A stretch of DNA of 64,000 nt from OLB11 sp041392835 (lineage in GTDB: Bacteria; Bacteroidota; Bacteroidia; Chitinophagales; Chitinophagaceae), in NCBI GenBank assembly GCA_041392835.1, contig JAWKLF010000001.1, positions 1,116,001 to 1,180,000 on the forward strand. Direction: 5' to 3'. The first letter of the stretch is position 1, and each line of letters opens with the position of its first letter. A model generated the notes under the pieces. The model saw nothing but the letters and a program-made list of their open reading frames with translations, ran no database searches and was not told the DNA's origin. This document shows positions 53,377 to 63,597 of this stretch, in pieces. The translations under genes were made by a program, and so were the position numbers.

Positions 53377-54774
53377 ATGTATAAAGTGATTACGGATAGC
53401 GACATTACTTTTTTTCAACAAATTGTTGGGGTAGACTATGTTTTGCACCAATCCCATGAACGATTTGCAGAATATAGCAAAGATCATACAGAAGATTTAG
53501 TGTTCAATCCTGATATTGTTTTGTTACCAAAAGATACTTCAGAAATCAGTAGGATTCTGTCTTTTTGCAATGAACAAAAAATTGTTGTTACGCCACGTGG
53601 TGCAGGTACAGGCTTGAGTGGCGGCTCCTTGCCAGTGTATGGTGGTGTCGTATTGAGCTTAGAACGTTTAAATGCTATCATTGATATAGACCAAGAAAAT
53701 TTTCAAGTAGTAGTAGAGTCAGGTGTTATCAATGAAGTTTTGCAACAAGCTTTAGATCATGTTGGGCTTTTCTATCCACCTGATCCTGCTAGCAAGGGTT
53801 CTTGTTTTTTGGGTGGCAATGTTGCACATTCGAGTGGTGGTCCTAAAGCATTAAAATATGGTACAACTCGAGATTATGTATTGAATTTGGAAGTTGTACT
53901 TCCGAACGGTGAAATTTTTTGGACAGGTGCAAACACATTGAAATATAGTACTGGATACAATCTTACGCATTTGATGATAGGCAGCGAAGGCACATTAGCA
54001 GTAGTAAGTAAAATAGTTTTGAAAGTTATATCTAAACCCAAACATACCATTTTAGTATTGGCATCCTTTGAATCGGCTACAAGCGCATGTAAAGCAGTAA
54101 GTCAAATTTTTTCTGAAGGTTTTTCGCCTTCTATTTGTGAATTTGTAGAATCTGAAGCCTTTGCACTATCAGCTGCTTTTACAGGTTTATCTTTTCAACA
54201 AGATGAAAAAAGCAAGGCTTATTTATTAATTGAATTTGATGGCAATTATCCAAGTTTATTAGAAGAACAAGTAAGCGAGCTATATAAATATATAATTCCA
54301 ATGGGATGTATAGATATGTTATTGGCTGATACAAGTGAAAAAAAGGAATTCTTTTGGAAACTAAGAAGAAGTATAGGAGAGGCTACAAAATATAATAATG
54401 TTTATAAAGAAGAAGATACTGTAGTGCCTAGGGCTACTTTGTCTATTTTATATGATGCCGTAAAAGAAATTGGTGCTCGATACGGATTCCGAAGTATTTG
54501 TTATGGTCATGCTGGAGATGGAAATTTGCATGTCAATATTCTAAAAGATCAATTGTCAGATTCATTTTGGAATCAGGAGATAAAGCAGGCTATAAAAGAA
54601 ATTTTTTTAGTTGCTAAAAAATTACATGGCACCATAAGTGGTGAACATGGAATTGGGTATGTACAAAAAGAATTTATGCCTCTTGTTTTGAACTCAGTTC
54701 AATTAGACTTGATGAAATCAATAAAGAAAGTATTTGACCCTAATAATATTTTAAACCCAGGAAAAATAGTTTAA
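53377..54774 (+). CDS. FAD-binding oxidase (GlcD/D-lactate dehydrogenase type)
   Basis: A 465-residue flavoprotein: FAD-binding PCMH domain (VVTPRGAGTGLSGGSLPVYG, GSCFLGGNVAHSSGGPKALK, YNLTHLMIGSEGTLAVV) followed by the FAD-oxidase C-terminal domain with CYGHAGDGNLHVNIL and SGEHGIGYVQKEFM. These match glycolate oxidase subunit GlcD and D-lactate dehydrogenases; substrate choice cannot be made from the sequence. ATG 53377 follows directly after the promoter element, and the longer frame's start lies upstream of it. The SulP gene follows after 11 nt. Confidence 0.88.
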   Translation: MYKVITDSDITFFQQIVGVDYVLHQSHERFAEYSKDHTEDLVFNPDIVLLPKDTSEISRILSFCNEQKIVVTPRGAGTGLSGGSLPVYGGVVLSLERLNAIIDIDQENFQVVVESGVINEVLQQALDHVGLFYPPDPASKGSCFLGGNVAHSSGGPKALKYGTTRDYVLNLEVVLPNGEIFWTGANTLKYSTGYNLTHLMIGSEGTLAVVSKIVLKVISKPKHTILVLASFESATSACKAVSQIFSEGFSPSICEFVESEAFALSAAFTGLSFQQDEKSKAYLLIEFDGNYPSLLEEQVSELYKYIIPMGCIDMLLADTSEKKEFFWKLRRSIGEATKYNNVYKEEDTVVPRATLSILYDAVKEIGARYGFRSICYGHAGDGNLHVNILKDQLSDSFWNQEIKQAIKEIFLVAKKLHGTISGEHGIGYVQKEFMPLVLNSVQLDLMKSIKKVFDPNNILNPGKIV

Positions 54775-54785
54775 ATTTAAGAATA

Positions 54786-56081
54786 ATGAATAAGAATATT
54801 TTACAGAATGTTTTAGCAGGATTAACAGTCAGTTTTGCTGCACTATCACTTGGTGCGGCTTTTGGTATTATGTCTACAAGAGGTGCTTTTGCAGGAATGC
54901 TGAGTGCAGCTATTATTCCTATTATTACATCTATATTCGGAGGTACTCGTATACAAGCTTCTGGTCCTACAGCTCCTATGACAGCGGTTTCGGCTTTGCT
55001 TATAGCAAAAGCATACGAAGCATTCCCCGATAAAACGATGGCCGAACAATTTATAACACTAACACTCATACTACATGGTGTGCTTCTAATTGTGGCAGGT
55101 ATAGCACGTCTTGGATCTTTAATTCGCTTTGTTCCCAATGCTGTTGTACTTGGTTTTATGAATGGAATTGCATTTTTAATTTGGAAAGATCAAATTGTAA
55201 AAATTTTTGGTTTGTTAGGAAAAAAAATGATGTCTGGAAATTTGATGTTAAATATTTTATTTACAGTATTGACTGTTGCAAGTATTTTTCTTTTGCCTTT
55301 TTTATACAAAAAAATAAATATTAGCGAAAAAATTAGACCTTTTCTTTCACCATTATTATTTAGTATTATCATAATGACACTATTAGCCAATATTACTTCA
55401 GCTAATATTCAACATGTTGATTTGGGAACAACTATAGATTCCTTTCAACAATTTTACACCATGCTAAAAAATTATTTTCCATCGGATATGCTCTTTGATA
55501 CATCTTTATTGCTAAAAGCATTTCCTATGGCTTTACAACTTACATTCTTGGGTTATTTAGATTCTTTACTCACAGCATTAGTTATAGATAAAATGACAAA
55601 AGAAAAAACCAAACAAAATAAAGAATTGATAGCGCAAGGAATTTCTAATACGGTGGCTGGTTTATTACAAGGTATACCTGGTGCTCAGGCTACTATACGA
55701 TCTGTATTGCTAGTAAAAGAAAATGCAACCATGCGTTTAGCTGGTATTTTATTAGGTGTTTTTGTATTAATGAGTTTGCTTTTATTTAAAAATTATTTAG
55801 TACTTATTCCATCTGCTGTTTTTGTAGGCGTATTGTTAAAAGCAGGGTGGGATGTGTCAGACAGAGATTATATGTTTGTGTATTTTTCAAAAAAATGGTA
55901 CAAGGATTGGAATCGAAATTTTCAATTTTTTCTGATATTGCTTACTACTCTCATTACATTATTTTTTGATTTAAACATAGCTGTGTTTACAGGAACAGCT
56001 CTTTTTTATTTACTTAAGTATACACTAAAAAGTAAAAAACTAAGCGATGTAGAACAAGTTTTAGAAGATAATATTGACTAA
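54786..56081 (+). CDS. SulP family anion transporter without STAS domain
   Basis: A 431-residue membrane protein with the SulP/SLC26 fold: NVLAGLTVSFAALSLGAAFG, then the anion-site segment GGTRIQASGPTAPMTAVSAL and GIPGAQATIRSVLLVKE in the second half. It ends soon after the last helix (SKKLSDVEQVLED), so the usual C-terminal STAS domain is missing. SulP members carry sulfate, bicarbonate or other anions. It follows the FAD oxidase and converges, 12 nt away, on the DabB gene; with a second SulP at the other end of the Dab operon, bicarbonate is a reasonable guess. Confidence 0.85.
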   Translation: MNKNILQNVLAGLTVSFAALSLGAAFGIMSTRGAFAGMLSAAIIPIITSIFGGTRIQASGPTAPMTAVSALLIAKAYEAFPDKTMAEQFITLTLILHGVLLIVAGIARLGSLIRFVPNAVVLGFMNGIAFLIWKDQIVKIFGLLGKKMMSGNLMLNILFTVLTVASIFLLPFLYKKINISEKIRPFLSPLLFSIIIMTLLANITSANIQHVDLGTTIDSFQQFYTMLKNYFPSDMLFDTSLLLKAFPMALQLTFLGYLDSLLTALVIDKMTKEKTKQNKELIAQGISNTVAGLLQGIPGAQATIRSVLLVKENATMRLAGILLGVFVLMSLLLFKNYLVLIPSAVFVGVLLKAGWDVSDRDYMFVYFSKKWYKDWNRNFQFFLILLTTLITLFFDLNIAVFTGTALFYLLKYTLKSKKLSDVEQVLEDNID

Positions 56082-56093
56082 TTCTTTTTTATT

Positions 56094-57962
56094 CTACGAA
56101 CTTCTAAATGCCACTTCGTGATATGTTTTTATATGCTGGCCTAAAAAAATTCTGGCGTATATGCGTATCACTGCCAATTCGAGCACTATAAAGGTCATAG
56201 CACTGAGAATTAATAAAATGCGATGGTGTAGTTCAATATCTGAGAACATAATATCTAAGCCTATAAATGTTGGGGATATAGGAAAGCCAATCATAGTTAA
56301 TGAACAAATCAAAAAGAAAAGTCCATATTTTGGATGTTCATATATATGCCCATGAAATTCATTAAGACCAATAGTATTTTCTTTTGACTTTACTTGCTCC
56401 AAACACCATACGCCTCCAATAAATGCTCCTATAGTTCCACTCATATAAAAAGCAATTTGTATCATTTCAAAATGATGTTGTTGAACTATAGATAGCATAA
56501 AAAATACTTGACTCATAGCAATATAAACCCAAGCACGCATAGCAGAGCGTCTTTCTGTCCATGCTATTAATATTAGTATAAATGCTACTCCAGCATATAT
56601 CCACGAAACAAAAAAGTATTGATGAATACCGTCTAAGGGCCTGACTACATAAAATAGTAAACCTAAAATCATGAGAATTACAAAAATCGATTCAGCAAAA
56701 CGACTTCTTAGAAAGTGAAAAGTCTTGCCTATTTTTTTTAATGGCAACCAAATGTATCGATACCAAATAAAATCTAAATTGAATTCTTTCACCGAAAGCA
56801 TATACAACGTTGTTCTTGCTTTTAAGGGCAAAAATGAATATGGTTGTTTTTTGTTAGGATTGTATTTAAAAAATTGTTCGTGAATCAAATAGCTCATGGT
56901 GGATGGTGATGCTAGTAATTGATAGGTTCTCAAAAAAGCATTCATGGCAAAGTGGAATAATGCAAATACATGCCAGCCTAAAGCTATTTCTATAAATATC
57001 AATCCAATTTGTGCCATACTTGCATATACTATTTGCGTTTTGGCTGTAGGTTGCACACTCGCTATAAAGGAAGCCATCAAGGTTGTGATAAAACCAATAC
57101 TAACAATTACAATTTTGGCTAAAAATATATTGGCCCATATAGGGTAGGTGCGTATGAGTAAAAAGACTCCTATATGTACAGAAAGTGAACCATAAAATAT
57201 GGCACTTGATACTGTAGGTCCTTCTAAAGCTCTTGGTAGCCAACTAGAAAATGGAAATTGTGCTGATTTGACCGCAGCAGCTTGAATAAATAAAAGTGAA
57301 ATTAAAAGCCCTTGTATAGGATGATGATGAGTAGCATCGTATAATAAAGGAGTATCGCCAAGTGTTTTAAACAAAATAGTTGTGTGAAACAAATGATGAC
57401 AAAACCATATAGCTCCTACTAAGGCTACATCGCCAAGTCTATAAAAAGATAGTACCTTCATAGAATTTCGTACAGGTAAATAGCGATCGCGATAAAATGA
57501 TATTAATAAGAAAGAAGTAATGCCTACTATTTCCCAACCTAAAAACAAGGTTTCAAAATTGCCAGATAAGATAAATAAATTGATACCCACATAGAAAAGT
57601 AAATAGTGATTATAAAATCGTTTATAACCACTCTCTCGGTGCATATATGTTTTGCTAAAGATGCCTACTATAAACATTAGTATAGACGCTACTATAGAGT
57701 ATGTGGCTGTTAGCTTATCATAGTATAAATCGATAGCAAAATTAAATTCCTTAGTTTTGTATATGGTAAGTATAGTAAAAGATTGAGTAGGATGTTGCTG
57801 TATAAGCCAGTATATAAATAACCCTATGCTAAGAACCATGTGTATGCCAGCTGATGTTATAGCAATTTTTGAAATGGATTTTTCTTGATAGTTCTTAAAA
57901 AATAAACTGATTATATACCCCAATAGAGGTATAATAAAAAAAGATACTAATATGTATTGCAT
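56094..57962 (-). CDS. dabB: DabB: NuoL/MrpA-like membrane subunit of the inorganic carbon pump
   Basis: A 622-residue protein of about 14 membrane helices belonging to the proton-conducting antiporter family (NADH dehydrogenase chain L-like): NLFILSGNFETLFLGWEIVG, FIQAAAVKSAQFPFSSWLPR and LEGPTVSSAIFYGSLSVHIG. No other complex I gene is present. The preceding gene is the DUF2309 protein DabA, overlapping by 16 nt, and this pair defines the DAB system, in which cation flux through DabB is thought to drive CO2 hydration by DabA. Confidence 0.9.
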   Translation of the reverse strand: MQYILVSFFIIPLLGYIISLFFKNYQEKSISKIAITSAGIHMVLSIGLFIYWLIQQHPTQSFTILTIYKTKEFNFAIDLYYDKLTATYSIVASILMFIVGIFSKTYMHRESGYKRFYNHYLLFYVGINLFILSGNFETLFLGWEIVGITSFLLISFYRDRYLPVRNSMKVLSFYRLGDVALVGAIWFCHHLFHTTILFKTLGDTPLLYDATHHHPIQGLLISLLFIQAAAVKSAQFPFSSWLPRALEGPTVSSAIFYGSLSVHIGVFLLIRTYPIWANIFLAKIVIVSIGFITTLMASFIASVQPTAKTQIVYASMAQIGLIFIEIALGWHVFALFHFAMNAFLRTYQLLASPSTMSYLIHEQFFKYNPNKKQPYSFLPLKARTTLYMLSVKEFNLDFIWYRYIWLPLKKIGKTFHFLRSRFAESIFVILMILGLLFYVVRPLDGIHQYFFVSWIYAGVAFILILIAWTERRSAMRAWVYIAMSQVFFMLSIVQQHHFEMIQIAFYMSGTIGAFIGGVWCLEQVKSKENTIGLNEFHGHIYEHPKYGLFFLICSLTMIGFPISPTFIGLDIMFSDIELHHRILLILSAMTFIVLELAVIRIYARIFLGQHIKTYHEVAFRSS

Positions 57963-60532
57963 TTGATATTGTTTTCGATTTGATAAATAGGAAGGTTTTC
58001 AAACGTTGCGTGTGTAATATGATTGGTAATCATTTCGGGAGCTTTTTCAAACAACTCATGCACATCATCAATTTCTTTAAAGTGCATAGCCTCAGCATTG
58101 TAGTGAACAAAATGTTCATTTTGTAAATAGTAAAATGTTTTAGTATCGGGGTCTAATGCCACAATATGAACCCATTCGTTTTTATACCATTCGTACATAG
58201 CTTCATTCGTTTTTATAACTTTTAAAACAATTTCTGGATAATGTTCTACCACTACCAGAAGCCTGACAGGATCATGTGGTTCTATCATTTGCCAAGGCAA
58301 GCCAGGTCGTATATCACCATCGCTACTGTTGGCTACACTTAGGAGTCCCACTACATTATGCGGTAGTTTAGTGCCACATCCTAATTTTAAATTATCTACT
58401 CGAGAAAAATAATACTCTAAGTTTATTCCACCACATACAACACCGATGGGTGCCATGACATTGGCAAGAAAAGTACCATCCAAATCAGTTCTGTAATCGT
58501 ATGAATTTAAAAATGCTCTTCTATCTAAAAATAATCCTCTTGTCATTTCTCTACGACCTATAATAGCTAGCGTATTCGTTCCATGACCCAATTCTGGTCG
58601 AGGTTCAAAAAGAGAAACAGAGCGTGCCTCAATGGCCTTTCTGATTTTTTTTATATTTTGATTCGTCGAAATAGAAGCAAAGCGTCTGGATCTTTCTTTG
58701 GCATTTAAGTCCAAGGCATCTTCAAATTTTTTCATTGTTTCTATGTGTAATTGTTTTTGCGAAGTATTCAAATTTTCATCATCGTAAAAACGGATGAGGT
58801 CACTAGCCGTATCATGCATGGCACCTATAAACACAGTAGAATCAGGAATGTAAATGCCTAGAGTTTTTAATTTTTCTCTTACCTTACTATGGTTGGCCAT
58901 TATTGCAAATACTCGTGCATTAACACAGCCAGGTCTTCCACTGCAAGCACCACAATCGTGAGCTCCATGATGTGGGTTGTTGGCACTGCTACTACCATGT
59001 GCTACCATATACACTATTTCAGAAAAATATTTTGTAAGCCCTATGCCTCTTAAAAAATTTTCTATACGTATTGTCATTTCGTCTATAGTGAATCCAATTT
59101 GTAAGCCATCTTCTATATCATCAATATGTTTATTTTCTACCGTTAATTTTCCATAGGGATTCATATGCGAAAAGGCATCAGAAATAGATGGACTCATTTT
59201 GGGCTTAAACGTAGTTTGAAATAATTTCCCTAATGACAATAGCCCTAAACCAAGCGTTGCTCCCATTACACTTTCTATTCTATTGGCATATGAAGAAAAT
59301 AAAACATCAGCATGTTTGTGTTCTTTTACATCATATTCTTTGATTAAGTATTTTGGCGTAACAGGTGCAGGACATAGTTTGTCAATAAATTGTGCACCGT
59401 GTTGTTTATAATAAAACTCAACTCCAAAAAAACCTGGAGCTCCCAATGTTTCACAATCGGGCGCTATATATTCCAAATTTCTACGAATAGAACATTCGCG
59501 CTCATCAATACAAAAAATTGCTTGAAAAGATGCTATTTTTTTATTTTCTAATTCTTGAGAAAAAGAATCAGAATTTTGTTTTTTTAAATTTTGCGAAATA
59601 CCACTAATGACATCATCATAATAGGACCATTCAAAAGCATCTTGCCATATAGCATACACTTCATCTAATTCTGTGATACTTGTTTTTGCTAAAATGTCTT
59701 TTGGTTTTTCCAATGCAGTTTTTGCAAGTGGTTTCCATGAGTTCCCTAAGCTTACATAAAGCATATCTAACTCCATGAGCAATTCATAATGAATAAAATC
59801 TTGTAGCGAAATAGGCTTTTGAATGAGTAAAGCTTCAGGTTTTTCTTCTAATACTGCAACCATGCCACTCCAACCTCTGTGACTAAAAGACATATCATAA
59901 AGATATTGTTCAAAATAAAGTTCATCGCCAACAATAAGTTTGAGAAGATGTTCAATTTGAATAGATGAATCAAGCAATAATTCTTTTACTTTTTTAGTTT
60001 TAAAGAAACCGCTTGAACTATTTTTTTCCATGTCACGCATGGTTTCTATAAAACTTTTTTTGCCAATAGGGAAGTTCCATAATGATATTCCTTGGTCTAA
60101 ATAGGCACCCAAAATTCGATAGAGTAAAGGGTGTACAAGTGTGTCTAAATCTATTTTATAGACTCGTTTCCAGTCGCTACGAAATAAACCTACTCTGGGT
60201 TTTATATTTTCATCATATTCTTTTGTCAATACATGGTGAGCCCATGTTTTAAGTGCTTCGGGTCCTTTTCTATCAATAATTACTCGCTCAATTACATGTT
60301 CTCGAATGCGTTTTAAATTAAACAACTGACGATAATCTGCAAGTTGTAAAGTGACTTTATAACCAAAAATTTTAGAAGCTCTAAAAATCCCATCATAAAA
60401 TTTTTCATGTTGAAAAGCATGTAAAGTGTTGTGATGTACGAAATCTTTTAAAGTCATTTGAGTTGGCAAGTAATGTTTCAAATCATGCAACGTATGATAT
60501 AAATCAAACTTAGTTTGATACGTATTTTCCAT
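57947..60532 (-). CDS. dabA: DabA: DUF2309 zinc subunit of the inorganic carbon pump
   Basis: An 861-residue soluble DUF2309 (UPF0753) protein. The beta-carbonic-anhydrase-like zinc site is complete: Cys341 and Asp343 in FCIDEREC, His512 in VAHGSSSANNP and Cys527 in HDCGACSG. The spacings Cys-Asp (2) and His-Cys (15) agree with the Cys-Asp-His-Cys set known for DabA. The opening LPTQMTLKDFVHHNTLHAF is also typical. It converts CO2 to bicarbonate on the cytoplasmic side in a vectorial, energy-coupled way together with DabB. Confidence 0.93.
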   Translation of the reverse strand: MENTYQTKFDLYHTLHDLKHYLPTQMTLKDFVHHNTLHAFQHEKFYDGIFRASKIFGYKVTLQLADYRQLFNLKRIREHVIERVIIDRKGPEALKTWAHHVLTKEYDENIKPRVGLFRSDWKRVYKIDLDTLVHPLLYRILGAYLDQGISLWNFPIGKKSFIETMRDMEKNSSSGFFKTKKVKELLLDSSIQIEHLLKLIVGDELYFEQYLYDMSFSHRGWSGMVAVLEEKPEALLIQKPISLQDFIHYELLMELDMLYVSLGNSWKPLAKTALEKPKDILAKTSITELDEVYAIWQDAFEWSYYDDVISGISQNLKKQNSDSFSQELENKKIASFQAIFCIDERECSIRRNLEYIAPDCETLGAPGFFGVEFYYKQHGAQFIDKLCPAPVTPKYLIKEYDVKEHKHADVLFSSYANRIESVMGATLGLGLLSLGKLFQTTFKPKMSPSISDAFSHMNPYGKLTVENKHIDDIEDGLQIGFTIDEMTIRIENFLRGIGLTKYFSEIVYMVAHGSSSANNPHHGAHDCGACSGRPGCVNARVFAIMANHSKVREKLKTLGIYIPDSTVFIGAMHDTASDLIRFYDDENLNTSQKQLHIETMKKFEDALDLNAKERSRRFASISTNQNIKKIRKAIEARSVSLFEPRPELGHGTNTLAIIGRREMTRGLFLDRRAFLNSYDYRTDLDGTFLANVMAPIGVVCGGINLEYYFSRVDNLKLGCGTKLPHNVVGLLSVANSSDGDIRPGLPWQMIEPHDPVRLLVVVEHYPEIVLKVIKTNEAMYEWYKNEWVHIVALDPDTKTFYYLQNEHFVHYNAEAMHFKEIDDVHELFEKAPEMITNHITHATFENLPIYQIENNIKCNTY

Positions 60533-60569
60533 ATTTTAAGTGTGTTCTTTTTTAAATGATGACTTTAAT

Positions 60570-61859
60570 TTAGAAAGCAGTTTGGTATTGTATCAATAAA
60601 GCCGACTTTCTACTATCTACTTGGCTTGCGCTATTCATCAAAGGTCGGTTTTGGTATGCTAAAGTAATTTTAGAAAAATGACCATTTAATAGTACGTTGA
60701 GTCCTAAGTCATAAAAGATTATAGGGTCTACAAAGCGTTGTAACTTATTAAAATAAACACTTGCATAGGGCATCAAAGTTGCAGATTTTATCAGGTCATC
60801 TTTTAGTTTATAGCCAGCTTGTAAATATCCACTTTCTCCTGTTCCTACAGCTGGGTATCCATTGCCAGAACCATTCAAGTGATTGCCTACAAGTCCATTT
60901 GTAGGATTCATGACTGCAGTATTTCTGTAGTAGTTTGTACCAAAATCAGAGTGTAGATAACATCCATACACACTAAGGGCTTCTCCATTTTTTCCAATAG
61001 GTGCATCATAAAAAACATCAATAGCAGCTTGCAATAAATTATTTTCGATAGTATCATTTGCTGTGCCTAATTGCCACATAGCTTTGGGTTGATAAATATA
61101 ACCCAATCCTATGTTAAACACTTTTTTCTTTCCTATATATGTGCCAGCAGTATAAGCCGTAGTATTGGATTCTATGTCAAAAAATTGATATTGAAAATAA
61201 GCATTTGTTTGTAGCTTGGCTGGCCTTGCCGAAAAATTTGCATTGTAGCCGATGCTTGTAAAACTGTTTGATTTTTGTATCGCCATGGGCTGAGCCAATA
61301 CAATTCTATAATCAAAATGATTTATTTTTCCTTTAGCATACACAGATAGTTTTCTGAAAAATTGGTCAGTTACATCATTCGTTGTTTGTAAAAATAAAGG
61401 CCCATCTATACCTAAAAAACTAATAGTAGAAGGCGACGAAAATCGAGATAATCCAGACCATGCACTTAATCCCATGCCGATATCTAAATGGTTTTTATAT
61501 ACTTTATAATCAGCATTGGCATCCGAAATAAATAAACCCAATTTTCTATCAGATAATGAATTAAAATTGTTGAGACTGGCTTGTACATAGTATGTAATTT
61601 TTTCTGTTGGCGTTCCCGTCAGATTTAGCCTTACTCTTCGTATGCCTACGTCGGCACCTTTATCTTTTTTATACCCAAAAATGGTGGAGCCTGTATTGTA
61701 TTGCATCATTCTTGCCCAAGTTTGTATGTTGCCACTAAATTTCATAGTATTCGTAATAGCACGTACAGCTTCGCTTTTTGGATTTGAATTTTGTTGTGCT
61801 TTTGTATGTAGCGTTGCTATAGTTAGCAGGCATATTAGTATAATCTTATTTTGTGTCAT
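60570..61859 (-). CDS. Outer-membrane porin of the Dab operon
   Basis: A 429-residue barrel protein: signal peptide ending near residue 21 (LHTKAQ), then MKFSGNIQTWARMMQYNTGS and DVGIRRVRLNLTGTPTEKIT as in phosphate-selective O/P-like porins, with a C-terminal aromatic residue (Phe429). It sits 37 nt before dabA and 113 nt after the SulP gene on the same strand. An anion or bicarbonate pore is inferred from the neighbours. It belongs to the same broad family as the porin at 12.2 kb, but the sequence blocks differ. Confidence 0.75.
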   Translation of the reverse strand: MTQNKIILICLLTIATLHTKAQQNSNPKSEAVRAITNTMKFSGNIQTWARMMQYNTGSTIFGYKKDKGADVGIRRVRLNLTGTPTEKITYYVQASLNNFNSLSDRKLGLFISDANADYKVYKNHLDIGMGLSAWSGLSRFSSPSTISFLGIDGPLFLQTTNDVTDQFFRKLSVYAKGKINHFDYRIVLAQPMAIQKSNSFTSIGYNANFSARPAKLQTNAYFQYQFFDIESNTTAYTAGTYIGKKKVFNIGLGYIYQPKAMWQLGTANDTIENNLLQAAIDVFYDAPIGKNGEALSVYGCYLHSDFGTNYYRNTAVMNPTNGLVGNHLNGSGNGYPAVGTGESGYLQAGYKLKDDLIKSATLMPYASVYFNKLQRFVDPIIFYDLGLNVLLNGHFSKITLAYQNRPLMNSASQVDSRKSALLIQYQTAF

Positions 61860-61972
61860 AGTTTATTTTTTTAAATGATAAGTATTTTTAAATGTATTAC
61901 CAAAAAATATTTTGTCAGTAATTAAATCACATGCCAATTTTTTTTTGATTTGTACTGTTAACAATTACAATT

Positions 61973-63560
61973 TTATTGCACTTTTTTTCTTGCCGCTAAT
62001 TCATGTTTGGATAATGCTCTGTGATTTTCAAGTCCAATAATACGTACACTACCACCATGTAGGGTATAGTCGTGTTCAAAGTGCTGAATATTTTCCATGA
62101 CAGAGTGGTCAACCAATTTAGTATTAGACAAATCTATTGTTACATTCATGCCGGCTGGTATAGCTTCTAAGCGACTTTTAATGCCAAGAAAATTAGTAAA
62201 CAGTGCCGATTTTTCAATTTCTACATAGTAGTCATTCTCATTAAAAGATACGCTCGATGGCACTCTGAATAAAGAACGAAAAGGTGCACCATTGATTAAA
62301 TGTATAATGATTTTTAATAAAATTCCAGCTGCAATGCCGACTAATAAATCTTCATATAATGTAAAGAATATAGTAACTAAAAATATAGCCAATTGCTCTT
62401 TTCCAATTCTAAAGATGTGAATAAACTCTTTGGGGTGAGCCAATTTAATACCAACAGATATAAGCATAGCAGCAAGAGCACAGTTTGGAATAAGTTCTAT
62501 AAGATGAGAAGCAAAAATGACAAATATCAAAATAAAAAAACCATGAAAGAAATTTGCCCAGCGTGTTTTAGCTCCATTATTTACGTTTGCGGAGCTACGA
62601 GCTACTTCCGATATCATCGGAAGGCCACCCAAAAACCCAGCAAGCATATTGCCAATTCCTACAGCTATTATATCTTTATTAGCGTCAGATTTTCTTTTAT
62701 ATACATCTATCATGTCTATAGCCTTTACAGTCAATAAAGATTCCAATGAACCGACCAAAGCAAACATGATAACGTATTTTATAAAAGTGCCTGTTTGATG
62801 TATACCATCAAAACTTACATTCATTTTAATATTGTCTAACAAATTTCCGATATGTACTAATGCATAAGCTGGTTCGCTTGTCTGAAAATTCATGGCTAAT
62901 TCCGCAGGAATAGCTATAAGCAATACAACCAATGCAGCCGGTATCTTTTTAAGCATGGCAATTGGCATTTTATTCCAAAACATCATGATAAAAAAACTAA
63001 CAAGGCCTATTGCAGTTGCTCGAGGGTCTATATTTTTAATAAAAGTTGGTATGGCTCCTATTAATCCAAAGGGAGATAAGCCTTTTGAAAATTTTGGGTC
63101 CACATCAAATAGCACAGGTATTTGTTTTAAAATGATAATAATTCCGATGGCTGCAAGCATACCATGCACAGCAGACAAAGGAAAAAAATCAACTAATTTT
63201 CCTAACTTAAATACACCAAATAATATTTGTATAGCACCAGCCACAACGATAGTGCCCAAGGTCAAGTGCCATCCTAACTCTCCACCTCAAACTCGTTTAC
63301 TGCACCCACCAGTATTACAATTAGCCCAGCCGCAGGGCCTTTATGCTCATTCGTGAGCCCATAATAAAACTAACTAAAAGGCCTCCTATTATTGCTGTAA
63401 TTAAACCCATGAGGGGTGGGAATTCGGAAGCTTTTGCAATGCCTAAACTAAGAGGCAGTGCTAATAAAAACACGATAAAACCAGATGTGGAATCGGCTAT
63501 ATAATTTTCTTTGAAACCCAAGAAGCCATCCTTAGGTATTACATTTTTTTCTTGATTCAT
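61973..63560 (-). CDS. SulP family transporter with STAS domain (two frameshifts)
   Basis: SulP/SLC26 transporter of about 529 residues if repaired. The start MNQEKNVIPKDGFLGFKENY is at 63560. The core shows ADSTSGFIVFLLALPLSLGI, GGLPMISEVARSSANVNNGA, and a C-terminal STAS domain (VTIDLSNTKLVDHSVMENI). Two single G losses break the frame: near 63330 (before GPAAGLIVILVGAVNEF) and near 63280 (just after that segment); adding both gives the normal sequence through GWHLTLGTIVV. These look like sequencing errors. BicA-type SulP proteins import bicarbonate with sodium, fitting the downstream porin and dab genes. The continuous part is 61973-63265. Confidence 0.85.
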
Positions 63561-63597
63561 TTTTTTTGAATTTTGATTTTTGAATAAAATAGTGATT

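Noticed and set aside
56094..57962. Complex I (nuoL) or Mrp antiporter operon
   Set aside because: No other nuo or mrp gene is present, and the direct overlap with DUF2309 identifies it as DabB.
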